From: Rhynchopus euleeides | Taxonomy: Eukaryota; Euglenozoa; Diplonemea; Diplonemida; Diplonemidae | DNA: 64,000 nt | Assembly (NCBI GenBank): GCA_963210315.1 | Contig: OY723237.1 | Coordinates: 1,984,001 to 2,048,000, forward strand | Direction: 5' to 3' | Notes under the pieces: model-generated | Told to the model about the DNA's origin: nothing | Database searches by the model: none | The model's input: the letters and a program-made list of their open reading frames with translations, nothing else | Shown here: positions 39,101 through 49,200 of the stretch, piece by piece | Numbering within the stretch: the first letter of the stretch is position 1 | How the letters are laid out: every line of letters begins with the position of its first letter | Position numbers and translations under genes: made by a program

Positions 39101-39487
39101 GTCATGTTCCGGTACGACCGGACACCGGACAGCTGCACCGAGTTCCGCATCTCGTGGGTGGGGCTGCTTGATTTGCTGCGGGCTGACGATGAGGAATCCC
39201 ACCGCAACGTGCAGAGGCTGTTCCCCCCTGAACAGCGCCAGCAGCAGGAGGAGGAGGAGAGGCGGCAGCGGGAGCTAAAGAGGCAGAAGGAGGAGCAGGA
39301 GCGGCTACGCCGCCAGGGCAAGCATGGTGGTAAGGGTAGCAAGGGTGGCAAGGGCGGTAAGGGTGGCAAGGGCGGTAAGGGTGGCAAGGGTGGCAAGGGC
39401 GGCAAGGGCGGGAAGAAAGGTGGGAAGGGTGGCAAGAAGGGTGGTAAGGGTGGTAAGGGCGGGAAGAAGGGGCAGCAGTCGTCGTGA
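36032..39487 (+). CDS. Protein with ubiquitin-specific protease (C19) domain, transposon ORF2
   Basis: 1,151 residues if read from the ATG at 36032; alternatively made by -1 frameshift from ORF1. Residues 1-550 are unrecognised. A zinc finger follows at about 570-610 (CCKVCGETC ... HAASAHGLTWEEYC, similar to Ros/MucR-type fingers), then a basic nuclear-signal-like stretch (KRKR, RKRPR). Residues about 718-1010 form a USP fold: Cys box ADGQGANTCFMAACLQLL with C734, zinc-ribbon-like CxxC pairs (CTAC, CGTC), a TLLLWVTRL strand, and His box SGGHYTCYSYSP with H986 followed by FLHDD. These match the Cys-His-Asp triad of ubiquitin C-terminal hydrolases that release ubiquitin from proteins. The tail is a charged coiled coil, then about 50 residues of Lys-Gly repeats (GGKGGKGG), probably nucleic-acid binding. 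Its place next to a transposase suggests protection of the transposase or host-chromatin modulation; this is inference. Confidence 0.7.
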   Translation: MSGREPTMSGRGPTKPFKKLVAPLESVWTATACIRWCVRASTDSVTADTSHCGYSEHWEKAKAADEAEIDALRARDDRAKDPQKADRAKYRQVAEDFGWEVAELRLRDVFPPDLHLTSGVGRVKRELTCLRRFNHETGLAEDGEDCALTGESGWAVANWVVQHCWFFPTKVLAKMKALDPRRVPPGVALQLGERTEPEWPRITWEQMQLCQHQGPLRESNGFRGVRLSWKGDFCISAVILAVETEVRAFPPHTPPGSLKCTDQGQWHTVRVKLYPPGPGDRSDVARVPEGAWDSEVAAMLFAPPDDTASGRNRGLWRVALRVERESDRCVVKCTDHPEESHESLEAAVQHFLAQGEFELYAVRSAERAMASVPCMRSLRVSRMVKARKSLTEEEMKLPAQLWRARCLAYVEGKMAEEFGRIREAANRLIYREVPKSLFSAAPGTVERQNLLSVDWLRKRRPHSVTYLGDMLSAVADLAVRCLEEEVRATLTKDVPGKLKIIFPGQEPLRPFSEMGLVEVHHLWEEVVNGKWQMDRCVAELRQQLSEVELRCGRRSAQADAVATPVSAAPSVPCCKVCGETCTKKGTPFVSLASHAASAHGLTWEEYCAHPGSCVSTEGKRKRSSSTTRSTPVPEDDPGSLDSVTERDSAAEYDLERELGGSDFPGHCADDDGAPLPPGHPSHSSTGSPRKRPRVTPVTSPASRKPASPPHTPFRMVAAWWSFPRTADGQGANTCFMAACLQLLRPCIDVIRSEPKCTACETTMYPLLSFLKNMCRGKGSEQNLDGLRQLSRESGRAVFEEMERDVGEAHSLLKRKQQCLAHFLGELLQILSAEWWEWRRCGPQNRRPVCTLPIHFTDVQGKCGTCGNPTSANQHQGWYVKGSPERFQTLQVLVDSAMRCETSTAFTCADKSCLGRCSTTTTTMFVGGTLLLWVTRLTDKGGGHTFLSSQCDVPLQLEIADIFGSVRRATFTLGACAVHSGGVSGGHYTCYSYSPAAKAMFLHDDAYTKQVDIAESLEVMRTHGVMFRYDRTPDSCTEFRISWVGLLDLLRADDEESHRNVQRLFPPEQRQQQEEEERRQRELKRQKEEQERLRRQGKHGGKGSKGGKGGKGGKGGKGGKGGKGGKGGKKGGKGGKKGGKGGKGGKKGQQSS
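36064..36099 (+). repeat. Inverted repeat around the ORF1/ORF2 slippery site
   Basis: GGGGCCAACCAA (36064-36075) and TTGGTGGCCCC (36089-36099) pair with one bulged base, enclosing the A/T-rich loop that holds TTTAAAA. Just upstream, ATGTCTGGTCGG occurs twice (36032 and 36053), each an in-frame ATG for ORF2. Confidence 0.7.
36080..36086 (+). promoter_or_regulatory. Candidate -1 ribosomal frameshift heptamer
   Basis: T TTA AAA, read in the ORF1 frame (TTA = 36081-36083, AAA = 36084-36086), fits the X XXY YYZ pattern for simultaneous tRNA slippage. A -1 slip continues with AAA at 36086, exactly the ORF2 frame, giving a fused product of about 2,770 residues. The site lies 78 bp before the ORF1 stop. 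Confidence 0.45.
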
Positions 39488-40247
39488 AGCCGCACAAGAG
39501 GCACGAGGGGTTCTATGTGTATTCTGCCAGTCCCTACCCGAGACTGCAGGCATTTTCATGCTTGCTGACCCCCATTCCAATGAGTGACTGCGAGTGTGTG
39601 TTTCGAACAGCTTCCAGTGTTGTTTATCTCCTCAGGGCCTGTCTTCTCGCAGCCAAGGGTGCTTTGCTCCTGTTGACCTGTGTTTCGTATTCATCCGATG
39701 CAGGAGACCTACTGATGCAGTATCTCATGTTGTGTGAGTCAATCTTGGCCTGCTTTTCCCTAATCGATTCTGGCAGGATGCGAATGACCGAGCAAGATGA
39801 TCGGTGATGTGAGTCACCTGCAGCCAGCGGCCCCTGCCCCCCAACCTGCCCCAATCCCCCACCCGAAGCCGTGATCATCTGAACTCCGCATTGCCAGCCA
39901 CCCCACCCCAGTGGCCACACACACAGACCAGTGTGACCCCCAGCATACAGAGAGCAGGTTCCATGGAGGTCCTTCTGACAGGGAAGCCGTGACAAGGCCC
40001 CATTCGGGCGTGAATTCCATGTGGTGGGCCCTCCTCGCATCCGCTCGTCATGTGGGTGTGATTCCGGAGTCGTGTGTTCGGTTGCATTCCTGTCGACCAC
40101 CTCGGCGGCCCACATTTTCGGGTGAAAACCCCGATTTTGGCAGAGTCGGAGGTGTTCCGGGGGTGGTGGGGCCCCAAAACGGGAGAAAAATGCACCAATA
40201 TTTTTGCCCAGAAAAAAGTTTGTGAGAAACGGCTGGAAAAATCACAG
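39488..40247. other. Gene-free spacer between ORF2 and the last satellite
   Basis: 760 bp with no supported gene. From about 40115 to 40247 it resembles the left flank of array A3 (CCCGATTTTGGC, GGGGCCCCAAAAC, TGCACCAATATTTTTG), ending in CTTGCCACCCTCTA directly before the satellite. No clear terminal inverted repeat of the ORF1/ORF2 element was found here. Confidence 0.5.
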
Positions 40248-40261
40248 CTTGCCACCCTCTA
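40248..40261 (+). repeat. Boundary motif at the start of satellite array A4
   Basis: CTTGCCACCCTCTA, the same core as both boundaries of array A3. Only the left side of A4 lies in the window, so an inverted partner on the right cannot be checked. Confidence 0.8.
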
Positions 40262-43200
40262 CAGGAGAGTGCTGAAATGGGTGTTTCGGACTTAGGCAGA
40301 AGTGTCCGACTGCAGGAGAGTGCTGAAATGGGTGTTTCGGACTTAGGCAGAAGTGTCCGACTGCAGGAGAGTGCTGAAATGGGTGTTTAGGACCTAGGCA
40401 GAAGTGTCCGACTGCAGGAGAGTGCTGAAATGGGTGTTTAGGACCTAGGCAGAAGTGTCCGACTGCAGGAGAGTGCTGAAATGGGTGTTTAGGACTTAGG
40501 CAGAAGTGTCCGACTGCAGGGGAGTGCTGAAATGGGTGTTTAGGACTTCGGCAGAGGTGTCTGACCACAGGAGAGTGCTGAAATGGGTGTTTAGGACCTA
40601 GGCAGAAGTGTCCGACTGCAGGAGAGTGCTGAAATGGGTGTTTCGGACTTAGGCAGAAGTGTCCGACTGCAGGAAAGTGCTGAAATGGGTGTTTCGGACT
40701 TAGGCAGAAGTGTCCGACTGCAGGAGAGTGCTGAAATGGGTGTTTCGGACTTAGGCAGAAGTGTCCGACTGCAGGAGAGTGCTGAAATGGGTGTTTAGGA
40801 CCTAGGCAGAGGTGTCCGACTGCAGGAGAGTGCTGAAATGGGTGTTTAGGACTTCGGCAGAGGTGTCTGACCACAGGAGAGTGCTGAAATGGGTGTTTCG
40901 GACTTAGGCAGAAGTGTCCGACTGCAGGAAAGTGCTGAAATGGGTGTTTCGGACTTAGGCAGAAGTGTCCGACTGCAGGAGAGTGCTGAAATGGGTGTTT
41001 CGGACTTTGGCAGAAGTGTCCGACTGCAGGAGAGTGCTGAAATGGGTGTTTCGGACTTAGGCAGAAGTGTCCGACTGCAGGAAAGTGCTGAAATGGGTGT
41101 TTAGGACTTAGGCAGAAGTGTCCGACTGCAGGAGAGTGCTGAAATGGGTGTTTAGGACCTAGGCAGAGGTGTCCGACTGCAGGAGAGTGCCGAAATGGCT
41201 CTTTAGGACCTAGGCAGAAGTGTCCGACTGCAGGAGAGTGCTGAAATGGGTGTTTCGGACTTAGGCAGAAGTGTCCGACTGCAGGAGAGTGCTGAAATGG
41301 GTGTTTAGGACCTAGGCAGAGGTGTCCGACTGCAGGAGAGTGCTGAAATGGGTGTTTAGGACCTAGGCAGAGGTGTCCGACTGCAGGAGAGTGCTGAAAT
41401 GGGTGTTTAGGACCTAGGCAGAGGTGTCCGACTGCAGGAGAGTGTCGAAATGGGTGTTTCGGAATTAGGCAGAAGTGTCCGACTGCAGGAGAGTGCTGAA
41501 ATGGGTGTTTCCGACTTAGGCAGAAGTGTCCGACTGCAGGAGAGTGCTGAAATGGGTGTTTCGGACTTAGGCAGAAGTGTCCGACTGCAGGAGAGTGCTG
41601 AAATGGGTGTTTAGGACCTAGGCAGAAGTGTCCGACTGCAGGAGAGTGCTGAAATGGGTGTTTAGGACCTAGGCAGAAGTGTCCGACTGCAGGAGAGTGC
41701 TGAAATGGGTGTTTAGGACTTAGGCAGAAGTGTCCGACTGCAGGGGAGTGCTGAAATGGGTGTTTAGGACTTCGGCAGAGGTGTCTGACCACAGGAGAGT
41801 GCTGAAATGGGTGTTTAGGACCTAGGCAGAAGTGTCCGACTGCAGGAGAGTGCTGAAATGGGTGTTTAGGACTTCGGCAGAGGTGTCTGACCACAGGAGA
41901 GTGCTGAAATGGGTGTTTAGGACCTAGGCAGAAGTGTCCGACTGCAGGAGAGTGCTGAAATGGGTGTTTCGGACTTAGGCAGAAGTGTCCGACTGCAGGA
42001 GAGTGCTGAAATGGGTGTTTAGGACCTAGGCAGAAGTGTCCGACTGCAGGAGAGTCCTGAAATGGGTGTTTAGGACCTAGGCAGAAGTGTCCGACTGCAG
42101 GAGAGTGCTGAAATGGGTGTTTAGGACCTAGGCAGAAGTGTCCGACTGCAGGAGAGTGCTGAAATGGGTGTTTAGGACCTAGGCAGAAGTGTCCGACTGC
42201 AGGAGAGTGCTGAAATGGGTGTTTAGGACCTAGGCAGAAGTGTCCGACTGCAGGAGAGTGCTGAAATGGGTGTTTAGGACCTAGGCAGAGGTGTCCGACT
42301 GCAGGAGAGTGCTGAAATGGGTGTTTAGGACCTAGGCAGAAGTGTCCGACTGCAGGAGAGTGCTGAAATGGGTGTTTAGGACCTAGGCAGAAGTGTCCGA
42401 CTGCAGGAGAGTGCTGAAATGGGTGTTTAGGACCTAGGCAGAAGTGTCCGACTGCAGGAGAGTGCTGAAATGGGTGTTTCGGACTTAGGCAGAAGTGTCC
42501 GACTGCAGGAGAGTGCTGAAATGGGTGTTTAGGACCTAGGCAGAAGTGTCCGACTGCAGGAGAGTGCTGAAATGGGTGTTTAGGACTTAGGCAGAAGTGT
42601 CCGACTGCAGGGGAGTGCTGAAATGGGTGTTTAGGACTTCGGCAGAGGTGTCTGACCACAGGAGAGTGCTGAAATGGGTGTTTAGGACCTAGGCAGAAGT
42701 GTCCGACTGCAGGAGAGTGCTGAAATGGGTGTTTAGGACTTCGGCAGAGGTGTCTGACCACAGGAGAGTGCTGAAATGGGTGTTTAGGACCTAGGCAGAA
42801 GTGTCCGACTGCAGGAGAGTGCTGAAATGGGTGTTTAGGACCTAGGCAGAAGTGTCCGACTGCAGGAGAGTCCTGAAATGGGTGTTTAGGACCTAGGCAG
42901 AAGTGTCCGACTGCAGGAGAGTGCTGAAATGGGTGTTTAGGACCTAGGCAGAAGTGTCCGACTGCAGGAGAGTGCTGAAATGGGTGTTTAGGACCTAGGC
43001 AGAAGTGTCCGACTGCAGGAGAGTGCTGAAATGGGTGTTTAGGACCTAGGCAGAAGTGTCCGACTGCAGGAGAGTGCTGAAATGGGTGTTTAGGACCTAG
43101 GCAGAAGTGTCCGACTGCAGGACAGTGCTGAAATGGGTGTTTAGGACCTAGGCAGAAGTGTCCGACTGCAGGAGAGTGCTGAAATGGGTGTTTAGGACCT

Positions 43201-46200
43201 AGGCAGAAGTGTCCGACTGCAGGAGAGTGCTGAAATGGGTGTTTAGGACCTAGGCAGAGGTGTCCGACTGCAGGAGAGTGCTGAAATGGGTGTTTAGGAC
43301 CTAGGTAGAAGTGTCCGACTGCAGGAGAGTGCTGAAATGGGTGTTTCGGACTTAGGCAGAAGTGTCCGACTGCAGGAGAGTGCTGAAATGGGTGTTTAGG
43401 ACCTAGGCAGAAGTGTCCGACTGCAGGAGAGTGCTGAAATGGGTGTTTAGGACCTAGGCAGAAGTGTCCGACTGCAGGAGAGTGCTGAAATGGGTGTTTA
43501 GGACTTAGGCAGAAGTGTCCGACTGCAGGAGAGTGCTGAAATGGGTGTTTCGGACTTAGGCAGAAGTGTCCGACTGCAGGAGAGTGCTGAAATGGGTGTT
43601 TAGGACCTAGGCAGAAGTGTCCGACTGCAGGAGAGTGCTGAAATGGGTGTTTAGGACCTAGGCAGAAGTGTCCGACTGCAGGAGAGTGCTGAAATGGGTG
43701 TTTCGGACTTAGGCAGAAGTGTCCGACTGCAGGAGAGTGCTGAAATGGGTGTTTAGGACCTAGGCAGAAGTGTCCGACTGCAGGAGAGTGCTGAAATGGG
43801 TGTTTAGGACTTAGGCAGAAGTGTCCGACTGCAGGGGAGTGCTGAAATGGGTGTTTAGGACTTCGGCAGAGGTGTCTGACCACAGGAGAGTGCTGAAATG
43901 GGTGTTTAGGACCTAGGCAGAAGTGTCCGACTGCAGGAGAGTGCTGAAATGGGTGTTTCGGACTTAGGCAGAAGTGTCCGACTGCAGGAAAGTGCTGAAA
44001 TGGGTGTTTCGGACTTAGGCAGAAGTGTCCGACTGCAGGAGAGTGCTGAAATGGGTGTTTAGGACCTAGGCAGAGGTGTCCGACTGCAGGAGAGTGCCGA
44101 AATGGCTCTTTAGGACCTAGGCAGAAGTGTCCGACTGCAGGAGACTGCTGAAATGGGTGTTTCGGACTTAGGCAGAAGTGTCCGACTGCAGGAGAGTGCT
44201 GAAATGGGTGTTTAGGACCTAGGCAGAGGTGTCCGACTGCAGGAGAGTGCTGAAATGGGTGTTTAGGACCTAGGCAGAGGTGTCCGACTGCAGGAGAGTG
44301 CTGAAATGGGTGTTTAGGACCTAGGCAGAGGTGTCCGACTGCAGGAGAGTGTCGAAATGGGTGTTTCGGAATTAGGCAGAAGTGTCCGACTGCAGGAGAG
44401 TGCTGAAATGGGTGTTTCGGACTTAGGCAGAAGTGTCCGACTGCAGGAGAGTGCTGAAATGGGTGTTTCGGACTTAGGCAGAAGTGTCCGACTGCAGGAG
44501 AGTGCTGAAATGGGTGTTTAGGACCTAGGCAGAAGTGTCCGACTGCAGGAGAGTGCTAAAATGGGTGTTTAGGACCTAGGCAGAAGTGTCCGACTGCAGG
44601 AGAGTGCTGAAATGGGTGTTTAGGACTTAGGCAGAAGTGTCCGACTGCAGGGGAGTGCTGAAATGGGTGTTTAGGACTTCGGCAGAGGTGTCTGACCACA
44701 GGAGAGTGCTGAAATGGGTGTTTAGGACCTAGGCAGAAGTGTCCGACTGCAGGAGAGTGCTGAAATGGGTGTTTAGGACTTCGGCAGAGGTGTCTGACCA
44801 CAGGAGAGTGCTGAAATGGGTGTTTAGGACCTAGGCAGAAGTGTCCGACTGCAGGAGAGTGCTGAAATGGGTGTTTCGGACTTAGGCAGAAGTGTCCGAC
44901 TGCAGGAGAGTGCTGAAATGGGTGTTTAGGACCTAGGCAGAAGTGTCCGACTGCAGGAGAGTCCTGAAATGGGTGTTTAGGACCTAGGCAGAAGTGTCCG
45001 ACTGCAGGAGAGTGCTGAAATGGGTGTTTAGGACCTAGGCAGAAGTGTCCGACTGCAGGAGAGTGCTGAAATGGGTGTTTAGGACCTAGGCAGAAGTGTC
45101 CGACTGCAGGAGAGTGCTGAAATGGGTGTTTAGGACCTAGGCAGAAGTGTCCGACTGCAGGAGAGTGCTGAAATGGGTGTTTAGGACCTAGGCAGAGGTG
45201 TCCGACTGCAGGAGAGTGCTGAAATGGGTGTTTAGGACCTAGGCAGAAGTGTCCGACTGCAGGAGAGTGCTGAAATGGGTGTTTAGGACCTAGGCAGAAG
45301 TGTCCGACTGCAGGAGAGTGCTGAAATGGGTGTTTAGGACCTAGGCAGAAGTGTCCGACTGCAGGAGAGTGCTGAAATGGGTGTTTCGGACTTAGGCAGA
45401 AGTGTCCGACTGCAGGAGAGTGCTGAAATGGGTGTTTAGGACCTAGGCAGAAGTGTCCGACTGCAGGAGAGTGCTGAAATGGGTGTTTAGGACTTAGGCA
45501 GAAGTGTCCGACTGCAGGGGAGTGCTGAAATGGGTGTTTAGGACTTCGGCAGAGGTGTCTGACCACAGGAGAGTGCTGAAATGGGTGTTTAGGACCTAGG
45601 CAGAAGTGTCCGACTGCAGGAGAGTGCTGAAATGGGTGTTTAGGACTTCGGCAGAGGTGTCTGACCACAGGAGAGTGCTGAAATGGGTGTTTAGGACCTA
45701 GGCAGAAGTGTCCGACTGCAGGAGAGTGCTGAAATGGGTGTTTAGGACCTAGGCAGAAGTGTCCGACTGCAGGAGAGTCCTGAAATGGGTGTTTAGGACC
45801 TAGGCAGAAGTGTCCGACTGCAGGAGAGTGCTGAAATGGGTGTTTAGGACCTAGGCAGAAGTGTCCGACTGCAGGAGAGTGCTGAAATGGGTGTTTAGGA
45901 CCTAGGCAGAAGTGTCCGACTGCAGGACAGTGCTGAAATGGGTGTTTAGGACCTAGGCAGAAGTGTCCGACTGCAGGAGAGTGCTGAAATGGGTGTTTAG
46001 GACCTAGGCAGAAGTGTCCGACTGCAGGAGAGTGCTGAAATGGGTGTTTAGGACCTAGGCAGAAGTGTCCGACTGCAGGAGAGTGCTGAAATGGGTGTTT
46101 CGGACTTAGGCAGAAGTGTCCGACTGCAGGAGAGTGCTGAAATGGGTGTTTAGGACCTAGGCAGAGGTGTCCGACTGCTGGAGAGTGCTGAACTGGGTGT

Positions 46201-49200
46201 TTAGGACCTAGGCAGAGGTGTCCGACTGCAGGAGAGTGCCGAAATGGCTGTTTAGGACCTAGGCAGAGGTGTCCGACTGCAGGAGAGTGCTGAAATGGGT
46301 GTTTAGGACCTAGGCAGAGGTGTCCGACTGCAGGAGAGTGCCGAAATGGCTGTTTAGGACCTAGGCAGAGGTGTCCGACTGCAGGAGAGTGCTGAAATGG
46401 GTGTTTAGGACTTAGGCAGAAGTGTCCGACTGCAGGAGAGTGCTGAAATGGGTGTTTAGGACCTAGGCAGAGGTGTCCGACTGCAGGAGAGTGCCGAAAT
46501 GGGTGTTTAGGACCTAGGCAGAGGTGTCCGACTGCAGGAGAGTGCTGAAATGGGTGTTTAGGACCTAGGCAGAAGTGTTCGACTGCAGGAGAGTCCTGAA
46601 ATGGGTGTTTAGGACCTAGGCAGAAGTGTCCGACTGCAGGAGAGTGCTGAAATGGGTGTTTAGGACCTAGGCAGAAGTGTCCGACTGCAGGAGAGTGCTG
46701 AAATGGGTGTTTAGGACCTAGGCAGAAGTGTCCGACTGCAGGAGAGTGCTGAAATGGGTGTTTAGGACCTAGGCAGAAGTGTCCGACTGCAGGAGAGTGC
46801 TGAAATGGGTGTTTAGGACCTAGGCAGAAGTGTCCGACTGCAGGAGAGTGCTGAAATGGGTGTTTAGGACCTAGGCAGAGGTGTCCGACTGCAGGAGAGT
46901 GCTGAAATGGGTGTTTCGGACTTAGGCAGAAGTGTCCGACTGCAGGAGAGTGCTGAAATGGGTGTTTAGGACCTAGGCAGAGGTGTCCGACTGCTGGAGA
47001 GTGCTGAACTGGGTGTTTAGGACCTAGGCAGAGGTGTCCGACTGCAGGAGAGTGCCGAAATGGCTGTTTAGGACCTAGGCAGAGGTGTCCGACTGCAGGA
47101 GAGTGCTGAAATGGGTGTTTAGGACCTAGGCAGAAGTGTCCGACTGCAGGAGAGTGCTGAACTGGGTGTTTAGGACCTAGGCAGAGGTGTCCGACTGCAG
47201 GAGAGTGCCGAAATGGCTGTTTAGGACCTAGGCAGAGGTGTCCGACTGCAGGAGAGTGCTGAAATGGGTGTTTAGGACTTAGGCAGAAGTGTCCGACTGC
47301 AGGAGAGTGCTGAAATGGGTGTTTAGGACCTAGGCAGAGGTGTCCGACTGCAGGAGAGTGCTGAAATGGGTGTTTAGGACCTAGGCAGAGGTGTCCGACT
47401 GCAGGAGAGTGCTGAAATGGGTGTTTAGGACCTAGGCAGAAGTGTCCGACTGCAGGAGAGTGCTGAAATGGGTGTTTAGGACCTAGGCAGAGGTGTCCGA
47501 CTGCAGGAGAGTGCTGAAATGGGTGTTTAGGACCTAGGCAGAAGTGTCCGACTGCAGGAGAGTGCTGAAATGGGTGTTTAGGACCTAGGCAGAAGTGTCC
47601 GACTGCAGGAGAGTGCCGAAATGGGTGTTTAGGACCTAGGCAGAGGTGTCCGACTGCAGGGGAGTGCTGAAATGGGTGTTTAGGACTTCGGCAGAGGTGT
47701 CTGACAACAGGACAGTGCTGAAATGGGTGTTTAGGACCTAGGCAGAAGTGTCCGACTGCAGGAGAGTGCTGAAATGGGTGTTTAGGACCTAGGCAGAGGT
47801 GTCCGACTGCAGGAGAGTGCTGAAATGGGTGTTTAGGACCTAGGCAGAAGTGTCCGACTGCAGGAGAGTGCTGAAATGGGTGTTTCGGACTTAGGCAGAA
47901 GTGTCCGACTGCAGGAGAGTGCTGAAATGGCTGTTTAGGACCTAGGCAGAGGTGTCCGACTGCAGGAGAGTGCTGAACTGGGTGTTTAGGACCTAGGCAG
48001 AGGTGTCCGACTGCAGGAGAGTGCTGAAATGGGTGTTTCGGAATTACGCAGAAGTGTCCGACTGCAGGAGAGTGCTGAAATGGGTGTTTCGGACTTAGGC
48101 AGAAGTGTCCGACTGCAGGAGAGTGCTGAAATGGGTGTTTCGGACTTAGGCCGAAGTGTCCGACTGCAGGGGAGTGCTGAAATGGGTGTTTAGGACCTAG
48201 GCAGAGGTGTCCGACTGCAGGAGAGTGCTGAAATGGGTGTTTAGGACCTAGGCAGAAGTGTCCGACTGCAGGAGAGTGCTGAAATGGGTGTTTAGGACCT
48301 AGGCAGAGGTGTCCGACTGCAGGAGAGTGCTGAAATGGGTGTTTAGGACCTAGGCAGAAGTGTCCGACTGCAGGAGAGTGCTGAAATGGGTGTTTAGGAC
48401 CTAGGCAGAAGTGTCCGACTGCAGGAGAGTGCCGAAATGGGTGTTTAGGACCTAGGCAGAGGTGTCCGACTGCAGGGGAGTGCTGAAATGGGTGTTTAGG
48501 ACTTCGGCAGAGGTGTCTGACAACAGGACAGTGCTGAAATGGGTGTTTAGGACCTAGGCAGAAGTGTCCGACTGCAGGAGAGTGCTGAAATGGGTGTTTA
48601 GGACCTAGGCAGAGGTGTCCGACTGCAGGAGAGTGCTGATATGGGTGTTTAGGACTTCGGCAGAGGTGTCTGACCACAGGAGAGTGCTGAAATGCGTGTT
48701 TCGGACTTTGGCAGAAGTGTCCGACTGCAGGAAAGTGCTGAAATGGGTGTTTCGGACTTAGGCAGAAGTGTCCGACTGCAGGAAAGTGCTGAAATGGGTG
48801 TTTCGGACTTAGGCAGAAGTGTCCGACTGCAGGAGAGTGCTGAAATGGGTGTTTAGCACCTAGGCAGAGGTGTCCGACTGCTGGAGAGTGCTGAACTGGG
48901 TGTTTAGGACCTAGGCAGAGGTGTCCGACTGCAGGAGAGTGCCGAAATGGCTGTTTAGGACCTAGGCAGAGGTGTCCGACTGCAGGAGAGTGCTGAAATG
49001 GGTGTTTAGGACTTAGGCAGAAGTGTCCGACTGCAGGAGAGTGCTGAAATGGGTGTTTAGGACCTAGGCAGAAGTGTCCGACTGCAGGAGAGTGCTGAAA
49101 TGGGTGTTTAGGACCTAGGCAGAGGTGTCCGACTGCAGGAGAGTGCTGAAATGGGTGTTTAGGACTTCGGCAGAGGTGTCTGACCACAGGAGAGTGCTGA

